DNA of 64,000 nucleotides. Source: Corynebacterium dentalis. Lineage in GTDB: Bacteria; Actinomycetota; Actinomycetes; Mycobacteriales; Mycobacteriaceae. Positions within the stretch are counted from its first letter, which is position 1. Every line of letters begins with the position of its first letter. The translations under genes were made by a program, and so were the position numbers. The notes under the pieces were generated by a model, which searched no databases, was not told the DNA's origin, and saw only the letters and a list, made by a program, of their open reading frames with translations. Where the stretch lies: contig NZ_OCTS01000007.1 in assembly GCF_900232865.1 (NCBI RefSeq), forward strand, positions 161,377-225,376, written 5' to 3'. Shown here in pieces: positions 41,744 to 51,345 of this stretch.

Positions 41744-43975
41744 CTATAGCTCGCCCTTGGCTGCGGCCAACACGCGGCGAGCCAGTGGATGCTCAATGAG
41801 ATCATCCACGAATAGCGGGGTGCCATCGTGGTCGCACAGGGGGATGCACCAGTTGGGGTAGAGCTCGTGCGTGGTGCCCGGCTGGTTCTGCGCGCGCAGG
41901 TCACCCACCATGTCCACCAGCGCCACGCACTTGAGCGCCGAGGGGGTAAAGGACAGGAAGCGGTGCATGCCTTCGAGGATGCCGCTGGATTGTTCGCCCT
42001 CTAGACCGTCGGCGCCTCCCGGGCGCTGGTCCCGGCCGGTTTGGGGCTGCTGTGCCTCGTTGTGGATGCCGCCGCCGGGCCCAAAGTAGTCCTGGCAGGC
42101 CAGCCCCCGGAAAGCTCCCACGCTGCCCATGGTGGACAGCACCTGCTGTTGCCACTGCGCGTCATCCGCGTACTCTTCTTCCGTGTCACGAGTGAGTACG
42201 CCCAGCTGTTCGCGCAACTCAATGTGGCCGCCGCGCAGGTAGCTGGCCGTGGGCGGCAGATCGTGCGTGGTCACGGAGGCCAGCGCCAGCTGGCGGTAGC
42301 GCTCTGGAGTCTTCGCACCGTTTTCGTCGCCCTCGAACCAAGTCACGGAGGTGCCCATCACTCCGCGGCTGGCCAGGTAGTCCTGCACCCACGGCTCGAA
42401 CGTGCCTAAGTCCTCGCCAATCACCACGGCTCCTGCGCGCTCGGCCTCGAGGACCAGGGTCCCGATCAGCGCCTCGTGGTCATACTGCACATACGTGCCC
42501 TGCGTGGGCGAGCTCATTCGCGGAATCCACCACAAACGGAACAGACCCAGCACATGATCCACGCGGATGCCGCCGGCGCTGCGCAAGATGGTGCGCAGCA
42601 TGTCCCGCCATGGCTTGTAGCCCTGCTCAGCCAGCTTCCACGGGTGCCACGGTGGCTGCGACCAGTCCTGGCCCAGCTGGTTGTATCCGTCTGGAGGAGC
42701 GCCCACGCTCGCGCCGGGCGCCAGCACGTTGTCCAGCGTGTGCGCGTCCGCGCCGTCAGGGTGCACGCCCACGGCGAGGTCGGCCATCAGCCCGATGCGC
42801 ATGCTCTCCTGCAGAGCCTGCTGAGCAGCAGTTTCCTGCTCCTGGCACAACATCTGCACCCATGCATAGAAGTCCGCGCTCAGCTCCATGTGGTGCTCAG
42901 CGCCGTAGGAGCGAGCCTCCTGCGCGCACCAGGTGACAAAGCCTTCTAGGCCCTCGCCTTCCCGTTCGCGGTAGGCGCGCAAATGTTCCTCGCGTTGTTC
43001 GCCGAGCCCTGCGGCCCACAGCAGGTACAACGCCCTTATTTTCGACGCCAGAACGGGGTTTCTCTCCAGCTCTTCTGCGGAACCGTTGACTTCGGACAGC
43101 GATTCCTTCATACCTGCGATAGTTTCCCGCAGTTCCGGGTGAGCGCGGTATTCCGGGGTGTCTTCCACGCGGATGTAGATGGGGTTGGTGAACCGTCGCG
43201 TGGTGGGCAAATAGGGGGAATCTTCTACCGGTGGGGTGGGCTCCGCCGCGTGCATCGGATTGACCAATACAAAGTCCGCACCGCCGAGTCGCTGCAAGGC
43301 ATCGCCGAAGGCGTGGAGGGTGCGGTAATCGCCGATGCCCCAGGATTCCCGGTCCCGCAGGGAGTAGAGCTGGGCCATCACGCCGACCGCCGGTTCTTTT
43401 GCGAACTTCTCCGCGGAGCTGAGCCTGGGAGGGGAGACCAAAAAGGTAGAGTTTACGTGGCGAGATTGCTGTCCGCCCTCTGTTTCCGCATGGAGAGTGT
43501 GCCATCCCGCAGGCAGGGCCGGGAGAGTGAAGGTGGCGGTGCCATATGTGGTGGCGCCGATGGTGACGGGCTGCACCCACGTGTCCGTCTGCACGCAATC
43601 GATGCGATGTCCCTCTGCTTCGGTTTCTACCCAGACGCGCACTGCGTCACCATCGTGGCAATGCACTCGGATATCGCGGTGAGTATCGGCGATCGCGGTG
43701 ATGGTGGGCTCCAGCACCGCCTCCAAGTGTTGCTGGCGTAGGCGGGTTGTAGCGAGCTCAATGGACTCGCCATCGACCGGTTCCGGTAGTGCTACCCCGA
43801 GTTCGCGCAATGCGAAAATCATCGTGGCGGGGGAGACCTCCATTCGCTGGCCGTCTTGGCCGGTGTACCCCGTGGAGACTCCGCACAACTGTGCAAGTTG
43901 AACGAGCTTTTCGCGATCAGTGGTGGACAGAACGGGTGCGGTGGTGTGTGGGGGCTGGGAAGTCACGTGTTTCAT
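41744..43975 (-). CDS. malQ: 4-alpha-glucanotransferase (amylomaltase)
   Basis: MalQ transfers glucan chains between maltodextrins in maltose and glycogen metabolism. The 743-residue GH77 enzyme shows the conserved GIRVDHVLGLFRLWWIP (nucleophile Asp region), VVIGEDLGTFEPWV (acid/base Glu) and TTHDLPPTASYLRGGH. The N-terminal ~200 residues form an extra domain typical of actinobacterial MalQ. No strong ribosome site lies before ATG 43975, so the exact start (or a nearby GTG 43963) is uncertain. The upstream region is shared with the divergent acyl-CoA synthetase. Confidence 0.94.
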   Translation of the reverse strand: MKHVTSQPPHTTAPVLSTTDREKLVQLAQLCGVSTGYTGQDGQRMEVSPATMIFALRELGVALPEPVDGESIELATTRLRQQHLEAVLEPTITAIADTHRDIRVHCHDGDAVRVWVETEAEGHRIDCVQTDTWVQPVTIGATTYGTATFTLPALPAGWHTLHAETEGGQQSRHVNSTFLVSPPRLSSAEKFAKEPAVGVMAQLYSLRDRESWGIGDYRTLHAFGDALQRLGGADFVLVNPMHAAEPTPPVEDSPYLPTTRRFTNPIYIRVEDTPEYRAHPELRETIAGMKESLSEVNGSAEELERNPVLASKIRALYLLWAAGLGEQREEHLRAYREREGEGLEGFVTWCAQEARSYGAEHHMELSADFYAWVQMLCQEQETAAQQALQESMRIGLMADLAVGVHPDGADAHTLDNVLAPGASVGAPPDGYNQLGQDWSQPPWHPWKLAEQGYKPWRDMLRTILRSAGGIRVDHVLGLFRLWWIPRMSSPTQGTYVQYDHEALIGTLVLEAERAGAVVIGEDLGTFEPWVQDYLASRGVMGTSVTWFEGDENGAKTPERYRQLALASVTTHDLPPTASYLRGGHIELREQLGVLTRDTEEEYADDAQWQQQVLSTMGSVGAFRGLACQDYFGPGGGIHNEAQQPQTGRDQRPGGADGLEGEQSSGILEGMHRFLSFTPSALKCVALVDMVGDLRAQNQPGTTHELYPNWCIPLCDHDGTPLFVDDLIEHPLARRVLAAAKGEL

Positions 43976-44200
43976 TGTGCCGGTTGGGGGATGCCTGTGC
44001 CAGCGGAGTTCGCCAATAACCCACCCCGCGATTTAGCGTGGAAACGTGATCTGCTTCACTCATATATATTATTAGAAGCGTGAGTAACTCTGACGCAGAC
44101 CGTTACGGTTCGCACCGCTGATTTGAAGTGCCGCCGGACGCAGCCGAAAGAGTGCCAGGGAACCTGACCAAGACTCTTGAGTGTCAATTTGAGGAGAACA
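43976..44200. promoter_or_regulatory. Divergent malQ/fadD promoter region
   Basis: The 225-bp gap holds an AT-rich block (about 44057-44075) with TATTAT (44067-44072), the best -10 for the plus-strand gene. No good -35 or operator palindrome is seen. Confidence 0.4.
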
Positions 44201-46033
44201 ATGACGGACTTCACTTCCGAGGCTCTGTACACGGTGGGCGAACGCGAGACAGTGATCTCCGCCGCGCGAGATTTCGCTGCGGAGCAGCCAGATGCGGTGA
44301 GCTTCCACCGCCCAGTGAACTTTGAATGGACCACCGTCACGGTGTCCGAATTCCTCGAGGAAGCCTATGTGGTGGCCAAGGGTCTGGTGGCCAATGGCGT
44401 ACAGCCAGGCGATCGAGTGTGCATCATGTCCGGCACCCGTTACGAATGGGTTCTGGTGGACTTCGCCATCCAGGCATGTGGCGCCATTTCCGTGCCCATT
44501 TACCCTTCTTCCTCTACCTCTCAGTGCGAATGGATCGTGCAAGATTCCGGTGCCGTGGTGGCTATTGCGGAAGACAGCGAGCACACCCAGCGCCTGGAGA
44601 CTTTCGTCAAGGAAGGCGAGCCGCAGGAGGGCACTGCGCACTTGCGTCGGGTCTTCTCCATCAACAACGGCGCCATCAAGGACCTGATCCAAGAGGGCAC
44701 GGACGCGGGCATCGAACAAGATGAGCTGGACAAGCGCATCAATGACATGACCTCGGAGTCCATCAACTCCATCGTCTACACCTCCGGCACCACCGGCCGC
44801 CCCAAGGGCGTGGCGCTGAGCCACTACAACTGGCTTTCGGAAGTCCGCGGCCTGATCACGAACCCTATTGGCGAAGCCTGTGGACCCGGTTATGAAACGC
44901 TAATGTTCTTGCCACTTGCGCACGTGCTAGCGCGGGCGGTGTCTTATACCGTGTTCATCGGTGGCGGGCAGCAGACCCTGTGGTCTGAGGTCTCCACCCT
45001 GCTGGACGCCTTCCAACGTTCCCAGCCGCACATGATCCTGGGCGTTCCACGCATCTTCGAAAAGGTGCACGCCGGCGCCAAGGCAAAGGCAGCCGAGGCT
45101 GGCGGAATCAAGAATAAAATCTTCCTGGCCTCCGAAAAGGTGGCAATCGAATACTCCAAGGCGCAAGACAGCTCCGAAGGCCCAAGCCTGGCGCTGCGCG
45201 CCAAGCACCTAGTGTTCGACCGCCTGGTGTACTCCACGTTGCGCAAGCTGCTGGGTGGACGCTTGAAATACTGTATCTCCGGCGGCTCCGCGCTCAACCC
45301 GGAACTCATGCACTTCTTCCGCGGCGCAGGCGTGCGCATCTTCGAGGGCTACGGCCTGACCGAGTCCACCGCGGCCATCGCCGTGAACTTTGATCCAGAC
45401 AACATCATCGGGACCGTGGGCAAGCCCGTTGGCGGCAACACCGTGCGCATCGCCGAAGACGGTGAGATCGAGCTCAAGGGCAGCGTGGTCTTCCCTTACT
45501 ACTGGAAGAACGAAGAAGCCACGGAGAAGGACTTCACCGAAGACGGCTTCTACAAGACCGGAGACCTAGGCAAGCTGCTGCCTACCGGCCACCTGAAGAT
45601 CACCGGCCGCAAGAAGGAAATCCTGGTCACCGCCGGTGGCAAGAACGTCTCTCCAGGACCGATGGAGGACATCCTTCGATCCGCACCGCTGATCTCCCAG
45701 GCCATGGTGGTGGGTGACGATCAGAAGTTCGTCGGCGCACTGATCTCTCTGGACGAAGAAGCCTTTGAGCGCTTCAAGAAGGAAAACGGCCTGCCTGCCA
45801 ACACGTCAGTCAGGGAAGCAGCAAAGAACCCGATTCTGCGCTCCTCCATCCAGGATGCAGTCAACGAGGCCAACCAGTCCGTGTCCAACGCGGAAGGCAT
45901 CAAGAAGTTCCGCATCTTGTCCCGTGACTTCTCCGAGGAAAAGGGCGAGGTCACGCCATCCATGAAACTCAAGCGCTTTGTGGTGGCAGAGCACTTCGCG
46001 GATGACATCGCCTGGATCTACTCCGGCAAATAG
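44201..46033 (+). CDS. fadD15: Long-chain fatty-acid-CoA ligase (FadD15 type)
   Basis: Activates fatty acids with ATP and CoA. The 610-residue AMP-forming ligase has the P-loop SIVYTSGTTGRPKG near residue 190, YCISGGSALNPELM, FEGYGLTESTA, and YKTGDLGKL with ITGRKKEILVTAGGKNVSPG at the C-terminal hinge. Its position before hemW is conserved in corynebacteria. ATG 44201 has gaggag 5 nt upstream; the earlier ATG (44177) gives a non-homologous leader. A strong terminator follows. Confidence 0.92.
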   Translation: MTDFTSEALYTVGERETVISAARDFAAEQPDAVSFHRPVNFEWTTVTVSEFLEEAYVVAKGLVANGVQPGDRVCIMSGTRYEWVLVDFAIQACGAISVPIYPSSSTSQCEWIVQDSGAVVAIAEDSEHTQRLETFVKEGEPQEGTAHLRRVFSINNGAIKDLIQEGTDAGIEQDELDKRINDMTSESINSIVYTSGTTGRPKGVALSHYNWLSEVRGLITNPIGEACGPGYETLMFLPLAHVLARAVSYTVFIGGGQQTLWSEVSTLLDAFQRSQPHMILGVPRIFEKVHAGAKAKAAEAGGIKNKIFLASEKVAIEYSKAQDSSEGPSLALRAKHLVFDRLVYSTLRKLLGGRLKYCISGGSALNPELMHFFRGAGVRIFEGYGLTESTAAIAVNFDPDNIIGTVGKPVGGNTVRIAEDGEIELKGSVVFPYYWKNEEATEKDFTEDGFYKTGDLGKLLPTGHLKITGRKKEILVTAGGKNVSPGPMEDILRSAPLISQAMVVGDDQKFVGALISLDEEAFERFKKENGLPANTSVREAAKNPILRSSIQDAVNEANQSVSNAEGIKKFRILSRDFSEEKGEVTPSMKLKRFVVAEHFADDIAWIYSGK

Positions 46034-46057
46034 GGACAAATAAGTCCGCCCCACACC

Positions 46058-46093
46058 GGCCACGCCTCCGCCCCGGAGGCGTGGCCTTGTTTT
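46058..46093 (+). terminator. Rho-independent terminator after fadD15
   Basis: A perfect 12-bp stem (ggccacgcctcc at 46058-46069 against ggaggcgtggcc at 46075-46086) with a 5-nt loop and ttgtttt downstream. Confidence 0.93.
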
Positions 46094-46196
46094 ATGGTTG
46101 CAGGCGTGAATATCGCAGGCCGGCTGACGCGGCCCGCGAGCAATTTTCTAGGGCCCGGCCCTGAAAAGCGCCGCGACTGGGAGAGGAGTGTCACGC

Positions 46197-46916
46197 GTGC
46201 ACTACGATGCTGCCTTGCGCGTTCGTGAACTCACCCAGAACATCTATGACATCGGCGATGAGATAGCCGGGTACATCGATAACGTCTCCCAAGCCATCGG
46301 GGATTGGGACCCAGAGTTGGTCCAAGACTGTCTGATGGAACTGGACGAGATCGTGGAGCAAGGTCGCTCCGAGGTTCGCCCTGAACTTTCCGAGCTCAAC
46401 GGACTGCGCCAAGCGTTCGTCTCTGGTGTCCGCTCCGGGCAGATGTCCGGGATCACCTCCACCTATCCCCACCCCGGCCGCACGCTGAGCTTCCTGCATA
46501 AGACGGGCGCGGACGTGGCGGAGTTGGCGTCGGAAAAAAATAGCAACGCAACCACCACGGAGACCGCACCGGAGGAACCGGGCGCGATGGCTTCCACCGC
46601 GGCGTGGCGGCTGTGGATGCGCAGCAACGTGGAACGGCACATCGCCGAGCTGACTGAGCTGGCCGAATGGGTGGTGGAGCAGACCAGCCTGGCGCTGGAG
46701 GCGCAGTCCGTGCTGCTGCCGCAGACGTACTCGAAGGCGCGCCAGCACACCGTGGAGATCGCGGGGCGTTTCGGGGCGATCATCGACCGGCAGCCGGCGC
46801 TGGCGCACTCCATGCGAGGCGAGGCTCCACCGGAGTTTCTGCAGGAGCGGGCGCGGGTAGATGCGGTGGTTGCGCGCATCCTCCAGCGGCGCCAAGCGCG
46901 GGACGCAGTAGTCTAG
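46197..46916 (+). CDS. Conserved corynebacterial protein of unknown function
   Basis: A 239-residue soluble protein, acidic and helical, beginning MHYDAALRVRELTQNIYDIGDEI. No catalytic motif or known domain was recognised; the pattern of heptad-like hydrophobics suggests helical bundles. It lies directly before hemW (7-bp gap) in the order known from other corynebacteria. GTG 46197 is preferred: gagagga is 8-9 nt upstream, whereas GTG 46188 abuts it. Confidence 0.7.
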   Translation: MHYDAALRVRELTQNIYDIGDEIAGYIDNVSQAIGDWDPELVQDCLMELDEIVEQGRSEVRPELSELNGLRQAFVSGVRSGQMSGITSTYPHPGRTLSFLHKTGADVAELASEKNSNATTTETAPEEPGAMASTAAWRLWMRSNVERHIAELTELAEWVVEQTSLALEAQSVLLPQTYSKARQHTVEIAGRFGAIIDRQPALAHSMRGEAPPEFLQERARVDAVVARILQRRQARDAVV

Positions 46917-46923
46917 TCACATC

Positions 46924-48201
46924 ATGACAGACGCTGTTTCACCTGACTCTCTTTCCACCACACACCCCACGCACGGGCTCTACATCCACGTCCCGTTTTG
47001 CGCCACACGCTGCGGATACTGCGATTTCAACACCTACACCCCGCAGGAGCTGGGGGACCAACACGGTAACAGCATCCCTGGCTACCTGAACGCTTTGGAA
47101 GCGGAGCTGGACCGGGCCGCGGCGATGTGGGACGTGCCCGGGGACTTCGCGGGAGTGCAGACGGTGTTCTTCGGCGGAGGTACGCCCTCGATGCTGGGAC
47201 ACGAGGGCCTCAACCGCGCTCTGCGGGCAGTCAAGCGCACGGTGGGGCTGGCCCCAGGAGCGGAAGTCACCACCGAGTCCAACCCGGAATCCACTAGCCC
47301 GGAGTACTTCGAGAAGCTGCGTGAGGAAGGCTTCACCCGCATCTCGCTCGGCATGCAGTCCGCGGCTGGGCACGTGCTCAAGGTGCTGGAGCGTCAGCAC
47401 ACGCCGGGCCGCCCTGTGGCCGCCGCCCAGGAGGCGATGGCTGCGGGTTTCGAGCACGTTAACCTGGATCTGATCTACGGCACACCCACCGAAACCGACG
47501 ATGACCTGCACGCTTCCCTGGACGCCGTGCTGGGCGCGGGCGTGGATCACGTCAGCGCGTATTCGCTGATCGTGGAGGACGGCACTGCGATGGCGCGCAA
47601 GGTTCGCCGGGGAGAGCTGCCCGCGCCCGATGAGGACGTCCTGGCGGATCGCTACACGATGATCGACCGCGCCCTGCAGGAGCACGGGTTCTCCTGGTAC
47701 GAGGTCTCCAACTGGTCCAAGCCCGGCGGCGAGTGCCAGCACAACCTCATCTATTGGCGCGGCGGCCAGTGGTGGGGCGCAGGCCCGGGTGCGCACGGTT
47801 GCGTGTCGTTGAAGCCGCAGGCCTTCGGGCACAACCCAGGCGGGTTGACGCGCACGGTCAATGCCAAGCGTCCGGGTACGTACTTCGCTGGTCTGATTGA
47901 GTCCGACGCACACATCGACCAGCCCGCATCCATCACCTCCACCGAGCTGCTGACGGACCAGGATCTGCGCACGGAGCGCATCATGCTGGGGTTGCGTTTG
48001 GCCGAGGGGATCGTGGTGGACGATTCCGCGCGCGCGGTAGCTGCGGTGATCGATAAGTACGTCTTGCTGGGATTGCTGACCCGCGAGGCGGGGGAGGATC
48101 GCCCGTTCAACAGCGGGGAAGGTTCCTGGATCAAGTTGACTGAGCAGGGACGTTACTTAGCAGACGGTATCGTGACAGATATCATCGTGGCGCAGGAGTA
48201 G
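46924..48201 (+). CDS. hemW: Heme chaperone HemW (radical SAM)
   Basis: HemW binds heme and a 4Fe-4S cluster and delivers heme to targets. The radical-SAM motif is CxxxCxxC (Cys26, 30, 33: [10 protein letters not shown]) followed by Asp, without the fourth Cys that marks coproporphyrinogen dehydrogenase Hem[18 protein letters not shown] and SLGMQS follow in family order. Length is 425. It sits before hrcA and dnaJ. A short 13-bp tandem repeat spans its stop codon. Confidence 0.93.
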   Translation: MTDAVSPDSLSTTHPTHGLYIHVPFCATRCGYCDFNTYTPQELGDQHGNSIPGYLNALEAELDRAAAMWDVPGDFAGVQTVFFGGGTPSMLGHEGLNRALRAVKRTVGLAPGAEVTTESNPESTSPEYFEKLREEGFTRISLGMQSAAGHVLKVLERQHTPGRPVAAAQEAMAAGFEHVNLDLIYGTPTETDDDLHASLDAVLGAGVDHVSAYSLIVEDGTAMARKVRRGELPAPDEDVLADRYTMIDRALQEHGFSWYEVSNWSKPGGECQHNLIYWRGGQWWGAGPGAHGCVSLKPQAFGHNPGGLTRTVNAKRPGTYFAGLIESDAHIDQPASITSTELLTDQDLRTERIMLGLRLAEGIVVDDSARAVAAVIDKYVLLGLLTREAGEDRPFNSGEGSWIKLTEQGRYLADGIVTDIIVAQE

Positions 48202-48234
48202 GGCGCAGGAGAAAAGCGCAGGAGTAAAGCGCAG
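48190..48234. repeat. 13-bp tandem repeat across the hemW stop
   Basis: gcgcaggag begins at 48190, 48203 and 48216, and gcgcag at 48229, an exact 13-bp period over 3.5 copies. The hemW stop TAG (48199-48201) lies in the first copy. Copies two to four are non-coding. Confidence 0.75.
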
Positions 48235-48274
48235 CGGCGCTACTCTGCGGTACACAGAGGAAAGAGGAGGGCTT

Positions 48275-49300
48275 ATGTCAGCAGGAACTGAACAACGCCG
48301 CAACGAGGTCCTGCGGGCCATCGTCTCCGATTTCATTTCCACGCAGGAGCCCGTGGGCTCGAAAATGCTGGTGGATCGGCACAAGCTGGGGGTTTCTTCC
48401 GCCACGATCCGCAACGATATGGCCGTGCTGGAGGCCGAGGGCTTCATTACTCAGCAGCACACCAGCTCCGGGCGTATCCCCACAGCCAAGGGCTACCGCC
48501 AGTTCGTGGATGCCATCCATCGGGTCAAGCCGCTTAGTCGCGCGGAACGGCATGCCATCCTGGACTTTTTGGAAAACGGCGTGGACTTGGAGGACGTGCT
48601 GCGCCGCAGCGTGCAGTTGCTCGCGCAGTTGACTCGCCAGGTGGCAGTGGTGCAGATGCCGGATTTGCGCGTGGGGCGGGTCAAGCACTGCGAAGTGGTC
48701 TCCCTGGGAACGCAGCGGCTGCTGTTGGTGCTGATCACCGATACCGGGCGCGTGGACCAACGCAATGTGGACCTTCCGGAAGCGCTGTCTGAGGAAGACG
48801 TGTCCCGGCTGCGCGAGTTCGTCAACCGCGCGATGGTGGGCAGAACGTTGGATGAGGCCTGCGCCCAGATTTCCGCGCAGGCAGGTGAGGCGAAGGGGCC
48901 TTCTATGGCCGAGCGATTGCGCGTGGCAATCGTGGCCGTGACCACCGTGCTGGTGGAAACGCTGTTGGAACGGCCCAACGAAAAGCTCATCCTGGCTGGC
49001 ACCTCCAACCTCATCGGTGCTGGAGAGTTCGCCCCGCTGATCGACGCGCTGGAAGAGCAAGTGGTGTTCCTCAAGATGCTCAACGGAGCGCGAGACATGA
49101 ACTGGCAAGTGCGCATCGGCGAGGAGAACGAGGATGAAGAGCTTCGCCATGCCTCGGTCATTTCCGCTGGGTACGGCAGCCAATCTGCCGTGCTGGGAAG
49201 CCTGGGCGTGGTGGGGCCAACGCACTTGGACTATCCCGGGACTATTTCCAGCGTGGCTGCTGTGGCGCACTATGTGTCTCGCATTTTGGCGGGCGAGTAG
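48275..49300 (+). CDS. hrcA: Heat-inducible repressor HrcA
   Basis: HrcA represses class I heat-shock genes through CIRCE elements and is kept active by GroEL. The 341-residue protein has the N-terminal winged helix ([25 protein letters not shown] to [16 protein letters not shown]), then the central and dimerisation domains. I see no CIRCE upstream of hrcA or dnaJ in this window, so its targets (groESL, other dnaK copies) must be elsewhere. gaaagagg is 7 nt before the ATG. Confidence 0.96.
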   Translation: MSAGTEQRRNEVLRAIVSDFISTQEPVGSKMLVDRHKLGVSSATIRNDMAVLEAEGFITQQHTSSGRIPTAKGYRQFVDAIHRVKPLSRAERHAILDFLENGVDLEDVLRRSVQLLAQLTRQVAVVQMPDLRVGRVKHCEVVSLGTQRLLLVLITDTGRVDQRNVDLPEALSEEDVSRLREFVNRAMVGRTLDEACAQISAQAGEAKGPSMAERLRVAIVAVTTVLVETLLERPNEKLILAGTSNLIGAGEFAPLIDALEEQVVFLKMLNGARDMNWQVRIGEENEDEELRHASVISAGYGSQSAVLGSLGVVGPTHLDYPGTISSVAAVAHYVSRILAGE

Positions 49301-49427
49301 GGCGAGTAGACTGTGAAAGTTGATTAACTTACCTCGATAGAAATTATCTGGAAGAACCTTTCCAGAAAATACGGTTATCGAGGACTCACTATGCCAACTA
49401 CCTGATGTGAAGGGGCGAGACCGAAAC

Positions 49428-50579
49428 GTGGCACGAGATTACTACGGCATCCTCGGTGTGGATCGCGATGCAACTGATGCGGAGATTAAGAAGGCGTACC
49501 GCAAGCTCGCGCGCAAGTATCACCCAGACGTAAATTCTACTGAGGAGGCCGCGGAGAAGTTCCGCGAAGCGGCGCTGGCACAGGAAGTGCTGACCGACCC
49601 GCAGAAGCGCTCCATCGTTGATGCCGGAGGCGATCCGGAAGAGCAGGGCGGCTTCGGCGGACAGCCAGGCGGCGGCTTCGGTGGCTTCAGCGGCGGCGGT
49701 CTGGGCGATATCTTTGACGCCTTCTTTGGCGGCCAAGGTGGCGACCGCGGCCCGCGCGTATCCCGCGTGCGCCCCGGCGCCGATGCGCTGCTGCAGATGG
49801 AGATCTCCCTGGAGGACGCCTTCACGGGCGTGCAGCGCGATGTCACCGTGGATACCGCCGTGCAGTGTGATGTCTGCGATGCCACCGGCTCTGCCAACAA
49901 GTCCGAGCCCGAAACCTGCCCGACCTGTCAGGGTCAGGGCCAGGTCGCGGAGCTGCAGAACTCCATCTTGGGCCGCGTGCAGGTGGCGCGCACGTGTTCA
50001 CGTTGCCAGGGCACCGGCGAGATCATCAAGGATCCGTGCGAGAACTGCTCCGGCGATGGCCGCGTGCGTTCCCGTCGCGATCTCGACATTGCGGTGCCAG
50101 CCGGCATCGCCGATGGCATGCGCATCCGCTTGGCAGGCAAGGGCGAGGTAGGCCCCGGCGGCGGCCCGAACGGCGACATTTACGTGGATATCCACGTGGA
50201 AGAGCACCCCTACTTCCTCCGCGATGGCGATGACCTGCACGTCACCCTCCAGGTGCCCGCAGTGGACGCCACTCTGGGCGCCTCGGTGGACGTGACGATG
50301 CTCGATGGCTCCGTGACCACCGTGAACGTTGTCCCTGGTACGCAGCCTAATTCCACGGTCCGTCAGTCCGGGCTGGGCATGCCGCGGTTGCGCCGCGAGG
50401 GCTCCGGCAGCTTGATCGCCCACGTGGACGTCATGATTCCTACCTCCGTGGATAAGCAGAGCCAGGAGTTGCTGGAAAAGCTGCGCGCGCACTCCAAGCA
50501 GACCGCGGGCGTGGCCACCTTGTCCGAGGGCCGCAGCAGCGGATTGTTCTCCCGCCTGCGCGCCAAGTTCGGGCGCTAG
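49428..50579 (+). CDS. dnaJ2: Chaperone DnaJ (second copy, DnaJ2)
   Basis: A 383-residue DnaJ that stimulates DnaK. The J domain has HPD (YHPDV), then a Gly/Phe-rich linker, four zinc-binding CxxCxGxG repeats ([32 protein letters not shown]) and the C-terminal substrate-binding domain. The start is GTG 49428 ([10 protein letters not shown]), the conserved family start; aaggggcgag lies about 11 nt upstream. Following hrcA, this is the J protein copy separate from the dnaK operon in corynebacteria. Confidence 0.94.
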   Translation: MARDYYGILGVDRDATDAEIKKAYRKLARKYHPDVNSTEEAAEKFREAALAQEVLTDPQKRSIVDAGGDPEEQGGFGGQPGGGFGGFSGGGLGDIFDAFFGGQGGDRGPRVSRVRPGADALLQMEISLEDAFTGVQRDVTVDTAVQCDVCDATGSANKSEPETCPTCQGQGQVAELQNSILGRVQVARTCSRCQGTGEIIKDPCENCSGDGRVRSRRDLDIAVPAGIADGMRIRLAGKGEVGPGGGPNGDIYVDIHVEEHPYFLRDGDDLHVTLQVPAVDATLGASVDVTMLDGSVTTVNVVPGTQPNSTVRQSGLGMPRLRREGSGSLIAHVDVMIPTSVDKQSQELLEKLRAHSKQTAGVATLSEGRSSGLFSRLRAKFGR

Positions 50580-51344
50580 ATGACGGATCCGGTCTTCATC
50601 CACCCGTTGCCGCAGGATTGCGGTGCGGGTTCCGCGTTTGCCTTGACGGGTGCCGAGGCACGCCACACTGAGGTCAAGCGCATGCGCGACGGTGAACCCC
50701 TGGTGGTCACCGATGGCGTGGGCAGCGCCATTCGTGGGCACTGGTCCGCAGGCCAAGTGGTGGTTGACGAGCAGCTGGGGGTTACCCCCCAGGTGCCTCG
50801 CGTGACCGTGGTGCAGGCCATCCCGAAGTCCGACCGCGCTGAGCTCGCGGTGGATCTGATGTCCCAGGCGGGTGCGGACCGGATCATTCCGTGGGCTGCC
50901 TCGCGCAGCATCGCCAAGTGGGACGGCAAGGAAGAAAAAGCGCGGATGAAGTGGGAAAATGCTGCCCGTTCCGCAGCTAAGCAGTCCCGGCGCTTACTGC
51001 TTCCCGAGGTCACGGAGCTGTTGCGCCACCCACAGGATCTGGGTTCTTTTTTCGACGCCAACCCCGCCTCCTCCGCACCAAAAATCTTGATTCTCCACGA
51101 GTCCGCCACCCAGGGGATCCAAGCCGTGGACTTTTCCGGGGTGGAAGACGTGGTGCTGGTGGTCGGTCCTGAGGGCGGTGTCAGTGAGGACGAACTGGAG
51201 CAGTTTGCCGCGCTGGGCGCACAGCCCATTCGGCTGGGTCCGGAGGTGTTGCGCACCGCCACGGCAGCCAGCGTAGCTTTGGGCGCGCTAGGCGTACTGA
51301 CTGCACGCTGGGGAAACGAGACGGGTAAGGCTACAATCGGCTGA
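50580..51344 (+). CDS. rsmE: 16S rRNA (uracil1498-N3)-methyltransferase
   Basis: RsmE methylates U1498 of 16S rRNA. The 254-residue SPOUT-family protein has a PUA-like N-terminus (LTGAEARHTEVKRM) and a knot region with VQAIPKSDRAELAVD, LVVGPEGGVSEDELEQF and LGPEVLRTATAA. Its ATG immediately follows the dnaJ2 stop, so translation is coupled. Members are usually 240-250 residues. Confidence 0.95.
   Translation: MTDPVFIHPLPQDCGAGSAFALTGAEARHTEVKRMRDGEPLVVTDGVGSAIRGHWSAGQVVVDEQLGVTPQVPRVTVVQAIPKSDRAELAVDLMSQAGADRIIPWAASRSIAKWDGKEEKARMKWENAARSAAKQSRRLLLPEVTELLRHPQDLGSFFDANPASSAPKILILHESATQGIQAVDFSGVEDVVLVVGPEGGVSEDELEQFAALGAQPIRLGPEVLRTATAASVALGALGVLTARWGNETGKATIG
51332..51337 (+). promoter_or_regulatory. 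Leaderless -10 box of phoH
   Basis: TACAAT lies 8 nt before ATG 51346, inside the end of rsmE. It suggests an internal promoter in this operon in addition to readthrough. Confidence 0.5.
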
Positions 51345-51345
51345 C

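Noticed and set aside
48202..49427. CIRCE element for hrcA or dnaJ
   Set aside because: No TTAGCACTC-N9-GAGTGCTAA motif in the upstream regions of hrcA or dnaJ2.
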